Shown: positions 18,213 through 26,612 of the stretch, piece by piece
How the letters are laid out: each line of letters begins with the position of its first letter
Numbering within the stretch: the stretch's first letter is position 1
Made by a program: the position numbers and the translations under genes
The notes under the pieces: model-generated
The model's database searches: none
Told to the model about the DNA's origin: nothing
Seen by the model: only the letters and a program-made list of their open reading frames with translations
Assembly (NCBI GenBank): GCA_913050005.1
Contig: CAJXBI010000010.1
Coordinates: 1 to 44,344, forward strand
DNA: 44,344 nucleotides
Reading direction: 5' to 3'
From: an uncultured Bacteroidota bacterium
GTDB taxonomy: Bacteria > Bacteroidota > Bacteroidia > NS11-12g > UBA9320

Positions 18213-19484
18213 CTACGGATATAAAGGAAACCTTAAAGATAATTCGTTTACTTCTTTTCTAACCTGGCCTATAATACTGTCGTCTTCTGTGTTTGTTAAT
18301 ACACGATCGATTAAATCTGCAATTTTGACCATTTCGGGTTCTTTCATGCCTCGCGTAGTTACAGCAGGTGTCCCGATACGAATACCAGAAGTAACAAATG
18401 GAGAGCGAGTTTCAAACGGAACTGCATTTTTATTAACGGTAATATCTGCCCTTACTAATGTGTTTTCGGCAACCTTACCTGTCAAGTTATTGCTTTTTGG
18501 TCGAAGATCAATTAACATCAGGTGATTATCGGTTCCTGCAGATATAATTTGATAACCTTTGCTAACCATAGCACCGGCAAGTGCTTGAGCATTTTTCATT
18601 ACTTGTTCACCATATGCTTTAAATTCGGGTTGAAGGGCCTCTTGATAAGCAACAGCCTTAGCGGCTATTATGTGCTCTAACGGACCACCTTGCGTACCTG
18701 GAAAAACACCACCATCGAGCAAGGAGCTCATTTTTTTTATGTTTCCTTTAGGAGTTTTTAAACCCCAAGGGTTATCAAAATCTTTTCCCATCATTATCAT
18801 TCCTCCTCTTGGACCACGAAGAGTTTTATGAGTTGTGGTAGTTACAATATGACAGTGTGGTAACGGGTTGTTTAAAAGGCCTGCTGCAATTAGTCCAGAA
18901 GGGTGGGATATATCAGCGAGCAATAAGGCACCGATGTTATCCGCTATTTCACGAAAACGTTTATAATCCCAATCCCGAGAATAAGAAGAAGCACCACAAA
19001 TGATAAGCTTTGGCCTAACCTCTATGGCCTTAGCCTCAACTTTATCCATATCAATTCTACCTGTGTTTTTTTCAACACCGTAAAAAGCAGGTGTATAAAG
19101 CTTACCCGAAAAATTAACTAATGATCCGTGGGTAAGATGCCCGCCATGCGACAAATCAAAACCTAAAATTTGGTCTCCAGCTTTTAGAATAGCTAACATA
19201 ACTGCTGCATTTGCTTGTGCACCGCTGTGTGGCTGCACATTAACCCATTCAGCACCAAACAATTCTTTTGCTCGGTCTATTGCTAGCTGCTCTATTTGGT
19301 CTATAATTTCACAACCTCCGTAATAGCGTTTGTTAGGAAGCCCTTCCGCATATTTATTTGTTAATACACTTCCAGAGGCCCTCATTACATTTTCTGAAGT
19401 GAAGTTTTCTGATGCTATTAGCTCTATCCCAGTTTTTTGGCGATGAAGCTCTTTGTCAATTAGGTCAAAAACAATATCAGACAT
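18213..19484 (-). CDS. glyA: Serine hydroxymethyltransferase
   Basis: [74 protein letters not shown]. Confidence 0.98.
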   Translation of the reverse strand: MSDIVFDLIDKELHRQKTGIELIASENFTSENVMRASGSVLTNKYAEGLPNKRYYGGCEIIDQIEQLAIDRAKELFGAEWVNVQPHSGAQANAAVMLAILKAGDQILGFDLSHGGHLTHGSLVNFSGKLYTPAFYGVEKNTGRIDMDKVEAKAIEVRPKLIICGASSYSRDWDYKRFREIADNIGALLLADISHPSGLIAAGLLNNPLPHCHIVTTTTHKTLRGPRGGMIMMGKDFDNPWGLKTPKGNIKKMSSLLDGGVFPGTQGGPLEHIIAAKAVAYQEALQPEFKAYGEQVMKNAQALAGAMVSKGYQIISAGTDNHLMLIDLRPKSNNLTGKVAENTLVRADITVNKNAVPFETRSPFVTSGIRIGTPAVTTRGMKEPEMVKIADLIDRVLTNTEDDSIIGQVRKEVNELSLRFPLYP

Positions 19485-19739
19485 TTATACTAATTCCTTA
19501 ACGGTTATTTCTGCAGTTTCCATAACGGCGTTTACTAGAACTTTTTGGCAGGACTCTTCTGCAATTTTTGTAGCTTCAGACTCATTATAAGCCTCAACAA
19601 GTAAGGTTATCTTTTTACCAATACGCACATCTTTGATTTGATTTAAGCCAATTTTGTTCAAACCCTGATGAACAGCTTTTCCTTGAGGGTCCAATAAGCC
19701 TTCGTGTGGCATAATGTTTACAGTTATTTCGTAGTTCAT
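19485..19739 (-). CDS. purS: Phosphoribosylformylglycinamidine synthase subunit PurS
   Basis: 84 aa; LLDPQGKAVHQGLNKIGLNQIKDVRIGKKITLLVEAYNESEATKIAEESCQKVLVNAVMETAEI matches the PurS pattern. Confidence 0.88.
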   Translation of the reverse strand: MNYEITVNIMPHEGLLDPQGKAVHQGLNKIGLNQIKDVRIGKKITLLVEAYNESEATKIAEESCQKVLVNAVMETAEITVKELV

Positions 19740-19740
19740 T

Positions 19741-20433
19741 TTAATTAATTCTATTTTGAATGCTCAAAGAAAACCCGATATAAACTAGTAAACAAAGAAA
19801 AGTACCAAAAAAATGTAGCCACACTATCAACAAAATTGCAGTAACCAAATAAGCTATTCGAATAATATTTAGTACTTTATTGTCAGAGCCTAATTTTAGC
19901 GAAAAAAACTTAAAATTACTAACAAGTAAAAGTCCGCCAATAAATGAAAACAATAAAACGAAATAGTTGTTATTAACCGTAGAGCTCATCCATAAACTAC
20001 TGTTCTCTATTTGAGGCAAAACAAAACACCCCAAAGCAAGAGCGGGTGTAGGTAACCCTACAAAATAATCGTTTTCTTGGTCTGTAATATTAAATTTTGC
20101 TAGTCGATATGCTGAAAAAAGAGCAATTACAAATGGGGCATAGAAAAAGCATTCCTCTGCAAAGCGATCTTGCCAATAGTAAAATAAAACCAAAGCTGGT
20201 GCAGCTCCAAAACTAATCACATCAGCAAACGAGTCTAGCTCTTTACCCATTTTTGATGAGACATTCAAAATTCTCGCAACACTACCATCCAAAAAATCAA
20301 AAATAAGTGCGGCAATAGCCCAATATATGACGACGTCAAATTGAAGCAGAGCAGCGCATTTAATAATCATTAAACCACAAAAAAGATTGGCTAACGTTAA
20401 AATATTGGGTATGTTATTTTTAATAATCACCAA
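19741..20433 (-). CDS. pssA: CDP-diacylglycerol--serine O-phosphatidyltransferase
   Basis: NIPNILTLANLFCGL, CDP-alcohol motif DFLDGSVARILNVSSKMGKELDSFADVISFGAAPA; TTG or GTG start. Confidence 0.92.
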   Translation of the reverse strand: MVIIKNNIPNILTLANLFCGLMIIKCAALLQFDVVIYWAIAALIFDFLDGSVARILNVSSKMGKELDSFADVISFGAAPALVLFYYWQDRFAEECFFYAPFVIALFSAYRLAKFNITDQENDYFVGLPTPALALGCFVLPQIENSSLWMSSTVNNNYFVLLFSFIGGLLLVSNFKFFSLKLGSDNKVLNIIRIAYLVTAILLIVWLHFFGTFLCLLVYIGFSLSIQNRIN

Positions 20434-20448
20434 GACAAAGATGAATAT

Positions 20449-21216
20449 TTATTTTATTCTATAACGGACTATTTTTCTAACAATGCTTCTTGGCGCGAAT
20501 CGTGTAAGTGTCGTGAGCGCGGTGTTAACAAACCCGTGAATTGCTATATCTTTACCTTTCATCATTTTTTTAAAACCAAAATGTGCAACTTCTTTTGATG
20601 AAGGGAAACTATTTTTTTTGGAGCCATCTAGCATTTTAAATCCAGCAACTTTACCAAATTCGCTTTCTGTTGGTCCAGGACATAGAGCAGTTACTTGAAT
20701 ATTGTATGGTTTTAACTCTTCATAAATGGCTTCAGAAAAGCTAAGAACATAATTTTTGGTGGCGAAATAAACACTCATAGTTGGTCCTGGTTTGAAAGAA
20801 GCAACGGAAGCTAAATTTAAAATTTTTCCTTGTTTGCGTTTTTTCATATCTTGTACAAAAAGGTGTGTTAGATTGGTGAGTGTTAAAACGTTGAGGTTAA
20901 TCATATCTGACTGTTTTTTAAAATCAGAATCTGCAAACTCACCGCAATCACCAAACCCAGCGTTATTCACTAAATAATTTACAGTTAGTTTTTTTTTATT
21001 CACTGCACGGTAAAGCTCTTCAGCGGAGTTCTGTTCTGACAAGTCAAAATCATAAACATAGGCATTTACACCATATTGGTCTTCTACAAATCGAGCAAGA
21101 TCATACAAAAGATTTTGGCTTCTTGCAACGAGAATAACGTCAATATTATTCTTGGCAAACTCAACAACAAGTTCTTTTCCAATACCCTTGGATGCACCAG
21201 TAATTAATGCTGTCAA
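20449..21216 (-). CDS. Short-chain dehydrogenase/reductase
   Basis: ALITGASKGIGKELV, NNAGFGDCGEF, YFATKNYVLSF, CPGPTESEF. Confidence 0.92.
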   Translation of the reverse strand: MTALITGASKGIGKELVVEFAKNNIDVILVARSQNLLYDLARFVEDQYGVNAYVYDFDLSEQNSAEELYRAVNKKKLTVNYLVNNAGFGDCGEFADSDFKKQSDMINLNVLTLTNLTHLFVQDMKKRKQGKILNLASVASFKPGPTMSVYFATKNYVLSFSEAIYEELKPYNIQVTALCPGPTESEFGKVAGFKMLDGSKKNSFPSSKEVAHFGFKKMMKGKDIAIHGFVNTALTTLTRFAPRSIVRKIVRYRIK

Positions 21217-21228
21217 ATTTATTTTGGT

Positions 21229-21756
21229 TTATGTAAATCTTGGATCTGTTTCCATCTGAGTGCCACATTGATCACATGTTCTTAGCTCTTTAGATGCATA
21301 AAACTCTCTAAATCTTGGCAAAAAGTCTTTTTCAATATCAGTAAGTGGGAACTTATATTCATGAAGCTTGTGGTTGCAATTTTCACAATACCACATAAGT
21401 CCATCTTGTTCATTGTTGGTACGTTTGCATTCAATTACTAAACCAATACTACCATCACTTCTAGAAGGGGAATGGGGTACATTAGCTGGAAGTAAAAACA
21501 TTTCACCAGCCTTAACTGGAATATCAACCGCTTTACCATTTTCCTGTATTCGTACATTTATATCACCTTCAAGTTGATAAAACAGCTCTTCGGTTTCGTT
21601 GTAGTGATAATCTTTTCGGGCGTTCGGTCCTGCAACTATCATAACGATGTAGTCTCCAGCATCCTTGTATAGGTTGCGGTTTCCTACAGGAGGTTTAAGT
21701 TCGTGTCGATGTTCGTCAATCCACGCTGTAAGGTTAAAAGGTCGTTTAACGTTCAT
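21229..21756 (-). CDS. 3-hydroxyanthranilate 3,4-dioxygenase
   Basis: Cupin with [32 protein letters not shown]-terminal CxxC pairs ([13 protein letters not shown] ... RTCDQCGTQ) of the bacterial HAAO second metal site. Confidence 0.93.
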   Translation of the reverse strand: MNVKRPFNLTAWIDEHRHELKPPVGNRNLYKDAGDYIVMIVAGPNARKDYHYNETEELFYQLEGDINVRIQENGKAVDIPVKAGEMFLLPANVPHSPSRSDGSIGLVIECKRTNNEQDGLMWYCENCNHKLHEYKFPLTDIEKDFLPRFREFYASKELRTCDQCGTQMETDPRFT

Positions 21757-21820
21757 AGGTTAAGTGTTAGGACGAATTTAAGGATTATCAAGCATATCTC
21801 AATATTCGAAGAATTTATAG

Positions 21821-21828
21821 TACGTTTG
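21821..21828 (+). promoter_or_regulatory. Putative -7 box TACGTTTG for tatA
   Basis: Matches TAnnTTTG, 26 nt upstream of ATG. Confidence 0.4.
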
Positions 21829-21854
21829 CATTAGCAACAATTTATATAAAAATT

Positions 21855-22064
21855 ATGGTATTGTTTTTAAATATGGGTGGTATGGAATGGGTAGTAATCA
21901 TTTTTGCTATTCTTTTACTTTTTGGAGGTAGAAAAATTCCTGAATTAATGAAAGGTTTGGGTTCAGGGATAAGAGAGTTTAACAAGGCAAAAAACGATGT
22001 TTCAGAGCAATTAAAGGAAGGAATGAAAGAATCCTCTGAGTCTAATAAAGCGGATGAGAAGTAG
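21855..22064 (+). CDS. tatA: Sec-independent protein translocase TatA/TatE
   Basis: [39 protein letters not shown]. Confidence 0.95.
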   Translation: MVLFLNMGGMEWVVIIFAILLLFGGRKIPELMKGLGSGIREFNKAKNDVSEQLKEGMKESSESNKADEK

Positions 22065-22069
22065 CGTAA

Positions 22070-23497
22070 ATGGTTACCAAAAAGTACACCTCTTTAGCGC
22101 AAATAAAACCACTTATTAGCCAAGGCCAAATATCTTGTTCTGACCTAGCTAGATATTATCTAAATCAGAATAAAAAGAACGAACACCTCAATGCAATGTT
22201 GGAGGTTTTTGAAGAAGAAGTACTTGCTCAAGCAGCTTTAGTTGATGAAAAAATTAAAGCAGGTACGGCTGGAAAATTAGCTGGGATGTTTATAGCTGTT
22301 AAAGACAATATATGCTACAAAGGTCATTGCGTTTCAGCCTCTTCTAAAATTCTGGAAAATTTTGAATCAACTTATACGGCTACTGCTTTGGAGCGACTAA
22401 TAAATGAAGATGTTATCATTATAGGAAGAAGTAATTGTGATGAGTTTGCAATGGGTGCTAGTAATGAGAATTCGGCTTTTGGTGCTGTTAAAAATGCTGC
22501 TAATGAGGAAAAAGTTCCTGGCGGAAGTTCTGGCGGAAGCGCTGTAGCTGTTCAAGCAGACTTGTGTCTTGCAGCATTAGGATCAGATACGGGAGGATCC
22601 ATAAGACAGCCAGCCTCTTTTACAGGAACAATAGGTCTTAAACCCACATATGGAAGAATTTCTAGAAGTGGTCTTTTGTCATATGCTTCAAGTTTTGATC
22701 AGATTGGTCCAATAACCTCAAGCGTTGAGGACGCATTATTATTGCTTGAAATTATGGCTGGTAAAGATGATCTTGATGCCACATCTTCCTCGAAAGAAGT
22801 TCAAAAAACAATTCTAAACACCTCAAAAAAGTACAAAATAGCCTATTCAAAAGAAGCGTTAGAAAGTGAGGGTATAGAGTCTAGTGTGAAAACAGCATAT
22901 TTAGATTTGATTGAAAACTTAAAAAATGACGGTCACCAGGTCGAAGAAGTATCATTTCCATTTTTGGAATACATGGTCCCTTGTTACTATGTTATGACTA
23001 CTGCAGAAGCTTCGTCAAATTTATCAAGATATAGTGGTATGCTTTATGGAAAAAGGAGTAAGCACTCTGAGGACACTGAATCTGCTTTTAAAAAATCAAG
23101 GAGCGAGGGGTTTGGAGAAGAAGTAAAGCGTAGAATCATGACAGGAACCTTTGTATTAAGTGCTGATTTTTACGACGCTTATTATTCTAAAGCTCAGCGT
23201 GTAAGAAGAATTATTCAGCAAGAGAGCAACAAAATTCTTGAAGAATATGACTTTTTCTTGTGCCCAACGGCACCGACTACAGCGTTTGATATAGGGGGAG
23301 ATAAATCTAAAGACCCCATACAAATGTATTTGGCAGACATTTTCACGGTACAAGCCTCATTAGCTGGATTACCAGCAATTTCAGTTCCAACATCATCTTT
23401 TGATGGATTGGCAATTGGAATGCACCTTATGGGTCGATCTTTTCAAGAAAACGATTTATTAAATATTGCTAATACAATTTTAACTTATGGTGATTAG
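22070..23497 (+). CDS. gatA: Asp-tRNA(Asn)/Glu-tRNA(Gln) amidotransferase subunit GatA
   Basis: Amidase signature KVPGGSSGGSAVAVQADLCLAALGSDTGGSIRQPASFTGTIGLKPTYGRISR; FIAVKDNI. Confidence 0.95.
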   Translation: MVTKKYTSLAQIKPLISQGQISCSDLARYYLNQNKKNEHLNAMLEVFEEEVLAQAALVDEKIKAGTAGKLAGMFIAVKDNICYKGHCVSASSKILENFESTYTATALERLINEDVIIIGRSNCDEFAMGASNENSAFGAVKNAANEEKVPGGSSGGSAVAVQADLCLAALGSDTGGSIRQPASFTGTIGLKPTYGRISRSGLLSYASSFDQIGPITSSVEDALLLLEIMAGKDDLDATSSSKEVQKTILNTSKKYKIAYSKEALESEGIESSVKTAYLDLIENLKNDGHQVEEVSFPFLEYMVPCYYVMTTAEASSNLSRYSGMLYGKRSKHSEDTESAFKKSRSEGFGEEVKRRIMTGTFVLSADFYDAYYSKAQRVRRIIQQESNKILEEYDFFLCPTAPTTAFDIGGDKSKDPIQMYLADIFTVQASLAGLPAISVPTSSFDGLAIGMHLMGRSFQENDLLNIANTILTYGD

Positions 23498-24653
23498 ATT
23501 TGGCTTCAAGCTTGCTTTAATAATTAGTATATTACAGGTACAAGCCCAATTAGACAGTATAGGGTTGAAATTAAAAGAAATTCAGAACGAGGTAATTCTT
23601 GAATACTCAGAGCCTACAGCTCAAAAAATCAATGATTATATCTTTAACACGCCCGAAAAGTTTAAAAATAGTTTAGTTAGATTTTTTGTGTATGATGACG
23701 AGCTTAAGTTAATTTTTGAGAACAATAATGTTCCAATTGAGCTAAGATATGCGTGTATTTCTATGACTGGTTGTGAACAAAACAGTTACAAAGACCCAAT
23801 TAGAAAAGGGTGGTTCAATTTATCATATCAAAGTTCAAAGAGGCAAGGTCTTTTTTTAAGTAATTATATTGATGAACGTTTTGATGTTTTAAAATCAGCT
23901 CAAGTTTTTTGCAAGGAAATCCAAAAAATATATGACAGGCATCAGAACTGGAGAGAAGCTTTGGTAATCTTTTGCGCGGGAGATGCTTTGTGGCAAAAGG
24001 CGAAAATTCTAAGTAGCGATAGTACCAAAGACTTTTTTGAAATTAACGCTTACCTTGAACAAGAATTCAGACACGTTTATTCTGACTACACAGCAGCAGT
24101 TTTTGCTGTAGATTATTTCAAAAGTTTAAAGATCATTTCAAATGACCAGCAAGAAATTTCAAGCGTACCTATTGATCAATTTGTGACATTTTCTCGGATA
24201 TCAAGTATTCTAAATATTAATGTAAAGCAATTAATTCAACTCAACCCGATTTATAAAAAACAGATAATTCCCGACATTGATCGACTCAATCAATTAAATA
24301 TTCCAACCACTAAAGTGGATTTGTTTTATAAAAATCGAGATTCACTCTTTACAGAAAGTAATGCAGATTCTGCAAGATATTATCCTGTTGTAAAGTCTAA
24401 ATCTAATGAAAAATCTAACAGCGGAACGGTTAACATAATTTATACGGTAAGGAGTGGAGATGTGCTGATTAGGATAGCAGATTTATACGATTGCAATGTC
24501 TCACAAATCAGAAAATGGAACAATATCAGAGGGGACTACCTTCGAATAAATCAAAGGTTGATAATAAAAAAACCTGCAATTAAAAAGGCGTATTACGGCC
24601 GAATAAACAGAATGACTCGAGCACAAAAGAATAATATCATAAGGAAAGATTAG
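23487..24653 (+). CDS. Lytic-transglycosylase-like (MltD-type fold) protein with C-terminal LysM; catalytic residue apparently absent
   Basis: PIELRYACISMTGCEQNSYKD...YIDERFDVLKSAQVFCKEIQKIYDRHQNWREALVIFCAGD resembles the GH23-type fold; LysM IIYTVRSGDVLIRIADLYDCNVSQIRKWNNIRGDYLRINQRLII. Confidence 0.75.
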   Translation: MVIRFGFKLALIISILQVQAQLDSIGLKLKEIQNEVILEYSEPTAQKINDYIFNTPEKFKNSLVRFFVYDDELKLIFENNNVPIELRYACISMTGCEQNSYKDPIRKGWFNLSYQSSKRQGLFLSNYIDERFDVLKSAQVFCKEIQKIYDRHQNWREALVIFCAGDALWQKAKILSSDSTKDFFEINAYLEQEFRHVYSDYTAAVFAVDYFKSLKIISNDQQEISSVPIDQFVTFSRISSILNINVKQLIQLNPIYKKQIIPDIDRLNQLNIPTTKVDLFYKNRDSLFTESNADSARYYPVVKSKSNEKSNSGTVNIIYTVRSGDVLIRIADLYDCNVSQIRKWNNIRGDYLRINQRLIIKKPAIKKAYYGRINRMTRAQKNNIIRKD

Positions 24654-26158
24654 TGTTGAATCTTACAAATAAAAATCAAGCGAAAGGAAAAGCCCTGCAA
24701 CCTTGGAAAGTGTTTTTGTCGCTTATTTTTTTGAATATAGTACTAGGTCTGATTGTTTATTTTTTTCCAAAAGAAGGAATTTATGTTAACGATTATTTAA
24801 CTTTAAACTTTGTTTCCGTTGATGAATTATTGGACCAAAAAGAAAAGGTTGAAGTAGACATAAAAACGGTCTTGGAAGGAGTTAAAACAATTCAAGACGA
24901 CTCAATAACTCAGCCCGTAGTTCCAATTGACACTTTAAACAAAGTTAAAGAACAAAGAAAACCGTCTCCAAAAAGGTTTAGTAAATGGCTTAGTTTACCA
25001 ACAGATAAACAGGATCTAATTGCTAACCTCTTAAATAAAATAAAGGAAGAGAGCAACAAAAAGGTTGTTCGTATTCTTCATTATGGTGATTCACAATTAG
25101 AGGGAGATAGAATTACCAACTATTTGAGAAACAGGCTTCAAAAAAAATTTGGAGGCTATGGCCCAGGTATTCTTCTTCCATTAGAACCAACGGCCTCATC
25201 AAGGGGAAACTTTAGAGTAGATCAAAGTGATGACTTTATAAAGCATTCAATTTACTCTAAATCAGCATTAAAAAACACATTTGGATTAGGTGGTGCATCT
25301 TTTACTATTCATACACCAACTCAAATAATTGCCCCTTTAGACAGTCTTGGAGATAGTTCTTCAACTGTTGCTGAAATAGAGCCTAAGAATTTGTTTGATA
25401 AATCATTTTTGAGCGTTAATAAAATGTATATGGGGTATTCAAGATCAAGAAAATACTCAAAAGCAAAACTGCTATTTAGTAACGACACGTCATTTCAAGT
25501 TAAGATTATTGAGAACGACTCGTCGTATATGCACACGATTTTAAAATCGCCATTGTTTGGGGTAAAAGAATGGAGCGTAGGAAGCGGCAAAAACCTTAAA
25601 ATATTTTTTGCTTCCAAAAACTCTCCTACGCTATATGGCCTTGCTTTAGATGGAGAAACTGGGGTGGCAGTTGATAATTTTCCGATGCGTGGAAGTTCTG
25701 GATTGGGCTTCACTAAAATTGGTAGAAACAGATATTCCGCCCAGCTTTCAATGATGAATGTAGTAGCTGTTATTTTACAGTTTGGCGTAAATATTATTCC
25801 AGACGTAAGAGGTAATTATGACTATTATGAAAAATGGTTTTCAGGACAATTAAAGAGTATTCAGCAGGCTGGCAAAGAGATTGCTATTATTGTAGTAGGG
25901 CCAAGCGATATGAGTAAGAATAAAGAAGGTGATATTGTTTCATACGAAAACATTCCATTGATAAGAGATGCAATGAAAAATGCTGCCTTAAAAAATGGTT
26001 GTTGTTTTTGGGATTTATATGAGGCTATGGGTGGAGAAAATTCAATGTCTGCCTGGGTTAGTGATGATCTTGCACAGAAAGATTATACCCACTTTACTTA
26101 TAAAGGAGCTAGATTTGTTGGAGAGATGTTGTACAATTCAATAATGGATTTCGAGTAA
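24653..26158 (+). CDS. Membrane-anchored SGNH/GDSL-type hydrolase
   Basis: N-terminal TM; VVRILHYGDSQLEGDRI (GDS block); C-terminal DLAQKDYTHFTYKG (DxxH block); GTG start overlapping the upstream stop. Confidence 0.8.
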   Translation: MLNLTNKNQAKGKALQPWKVFLSLIFLNIVLGLIVYFFPKEGIYVNDYLTLNFVSVDELLDQKEKVEVDIKTVLEGVKTIQDDSITQPVVPIDTLNKVKEQRKPSPKRFSKWLSLPTDKQDLIANLLNKIKEESNKKVVRILHYGDSQLEGDRITNYLRNRLQKKFGGYGPGILLPLEPTASSRGNFRVDQSDDFIKHSIYSKSALKNTFGLGGASFTIHTPTQIIAPLDSLGDSSSTVAEIEPKNLFDKSFLSVNKMYMGYSRSRKYSKAKLLFSNDTSFQVKIIENDSSYMHTILKSPLFGVKEWSVGSGKNLKIFFASKNSPTLYGLALDGETGVAVDNFPMRGSSGLGFTKIGRNRYSAQLSMMNVVAVILQFGVNIIPDVRGNYDYYEKWFSGQLKSIQQAGKEIAIIVVGPSDMSKNKEGDIVSYENIPLIRDAMKNAALKNGCCFWDLYEAMGGENSMSAWVSDDLAQKDYTHFTYKGARFVGEMLYNSIMDFE

Positions 26159-26166
26159 TTTAAGCC

Positions 26167-26604
26167 ATGGAGTTGACTCAAGAATTTTTCATGAAAAAGG
26201 CTATTGGTCAGGCAGAGTTGGCGTTTGCAGCAGATGAAGTCCCGATTGGCGCTATTGTGGTTGCCAACAATCAAATTATAGGCAAAGGTTTCAATCAAGT
26301 TGAAAAATTAAACGACCCAACAGCCCATGCTGAAATGCTTGCAATTACGGCAGCAAGTTCTTTTTTAAATAGTAAGTATCTTAAAGATTGCTCTATTTAT
26401 GTAACCGTTGAGCCATGTTTAATGTGCTATGGAGCTATAAAAAATGCTAGAATTAAAAACATAGTTTTGGGTTGTTTAGAGCCAAACCATGGGTTTTCAA
26501 ATTTTGTCACAAAATCTTCAAATTTAGAATTAAACTCATGTGTTTTAGAGGAAGAAAGTGTACAACTAATGAAGACATTTTTTTCTAGAAAAAGAGATAG
26601 CTAG
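26167..26604 (+). CDS. tadA: tRNA(adenine34) deaminase TadA
   Basis: DEVPIGAIVV, NDPTAHAEMLAI, VTVEPCLMCYGAIKNARIKNIVLG. Confidence 0.93.
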   Translation: MELTQEFFMKKAIGQAELAFAADEVPIGAIVVANNQIIGKGFNQVEKLNDPTAHAEMLAITAASSFLNSKYLKDCSIYVTVEPCLMCYGAIKNARIKNIVLGCLEPNHGFSNFVTKSSNLELNSCVLEEESVQLMKTFFSRKRDS

Positions 26605-26612
26605 AGTCAGTT

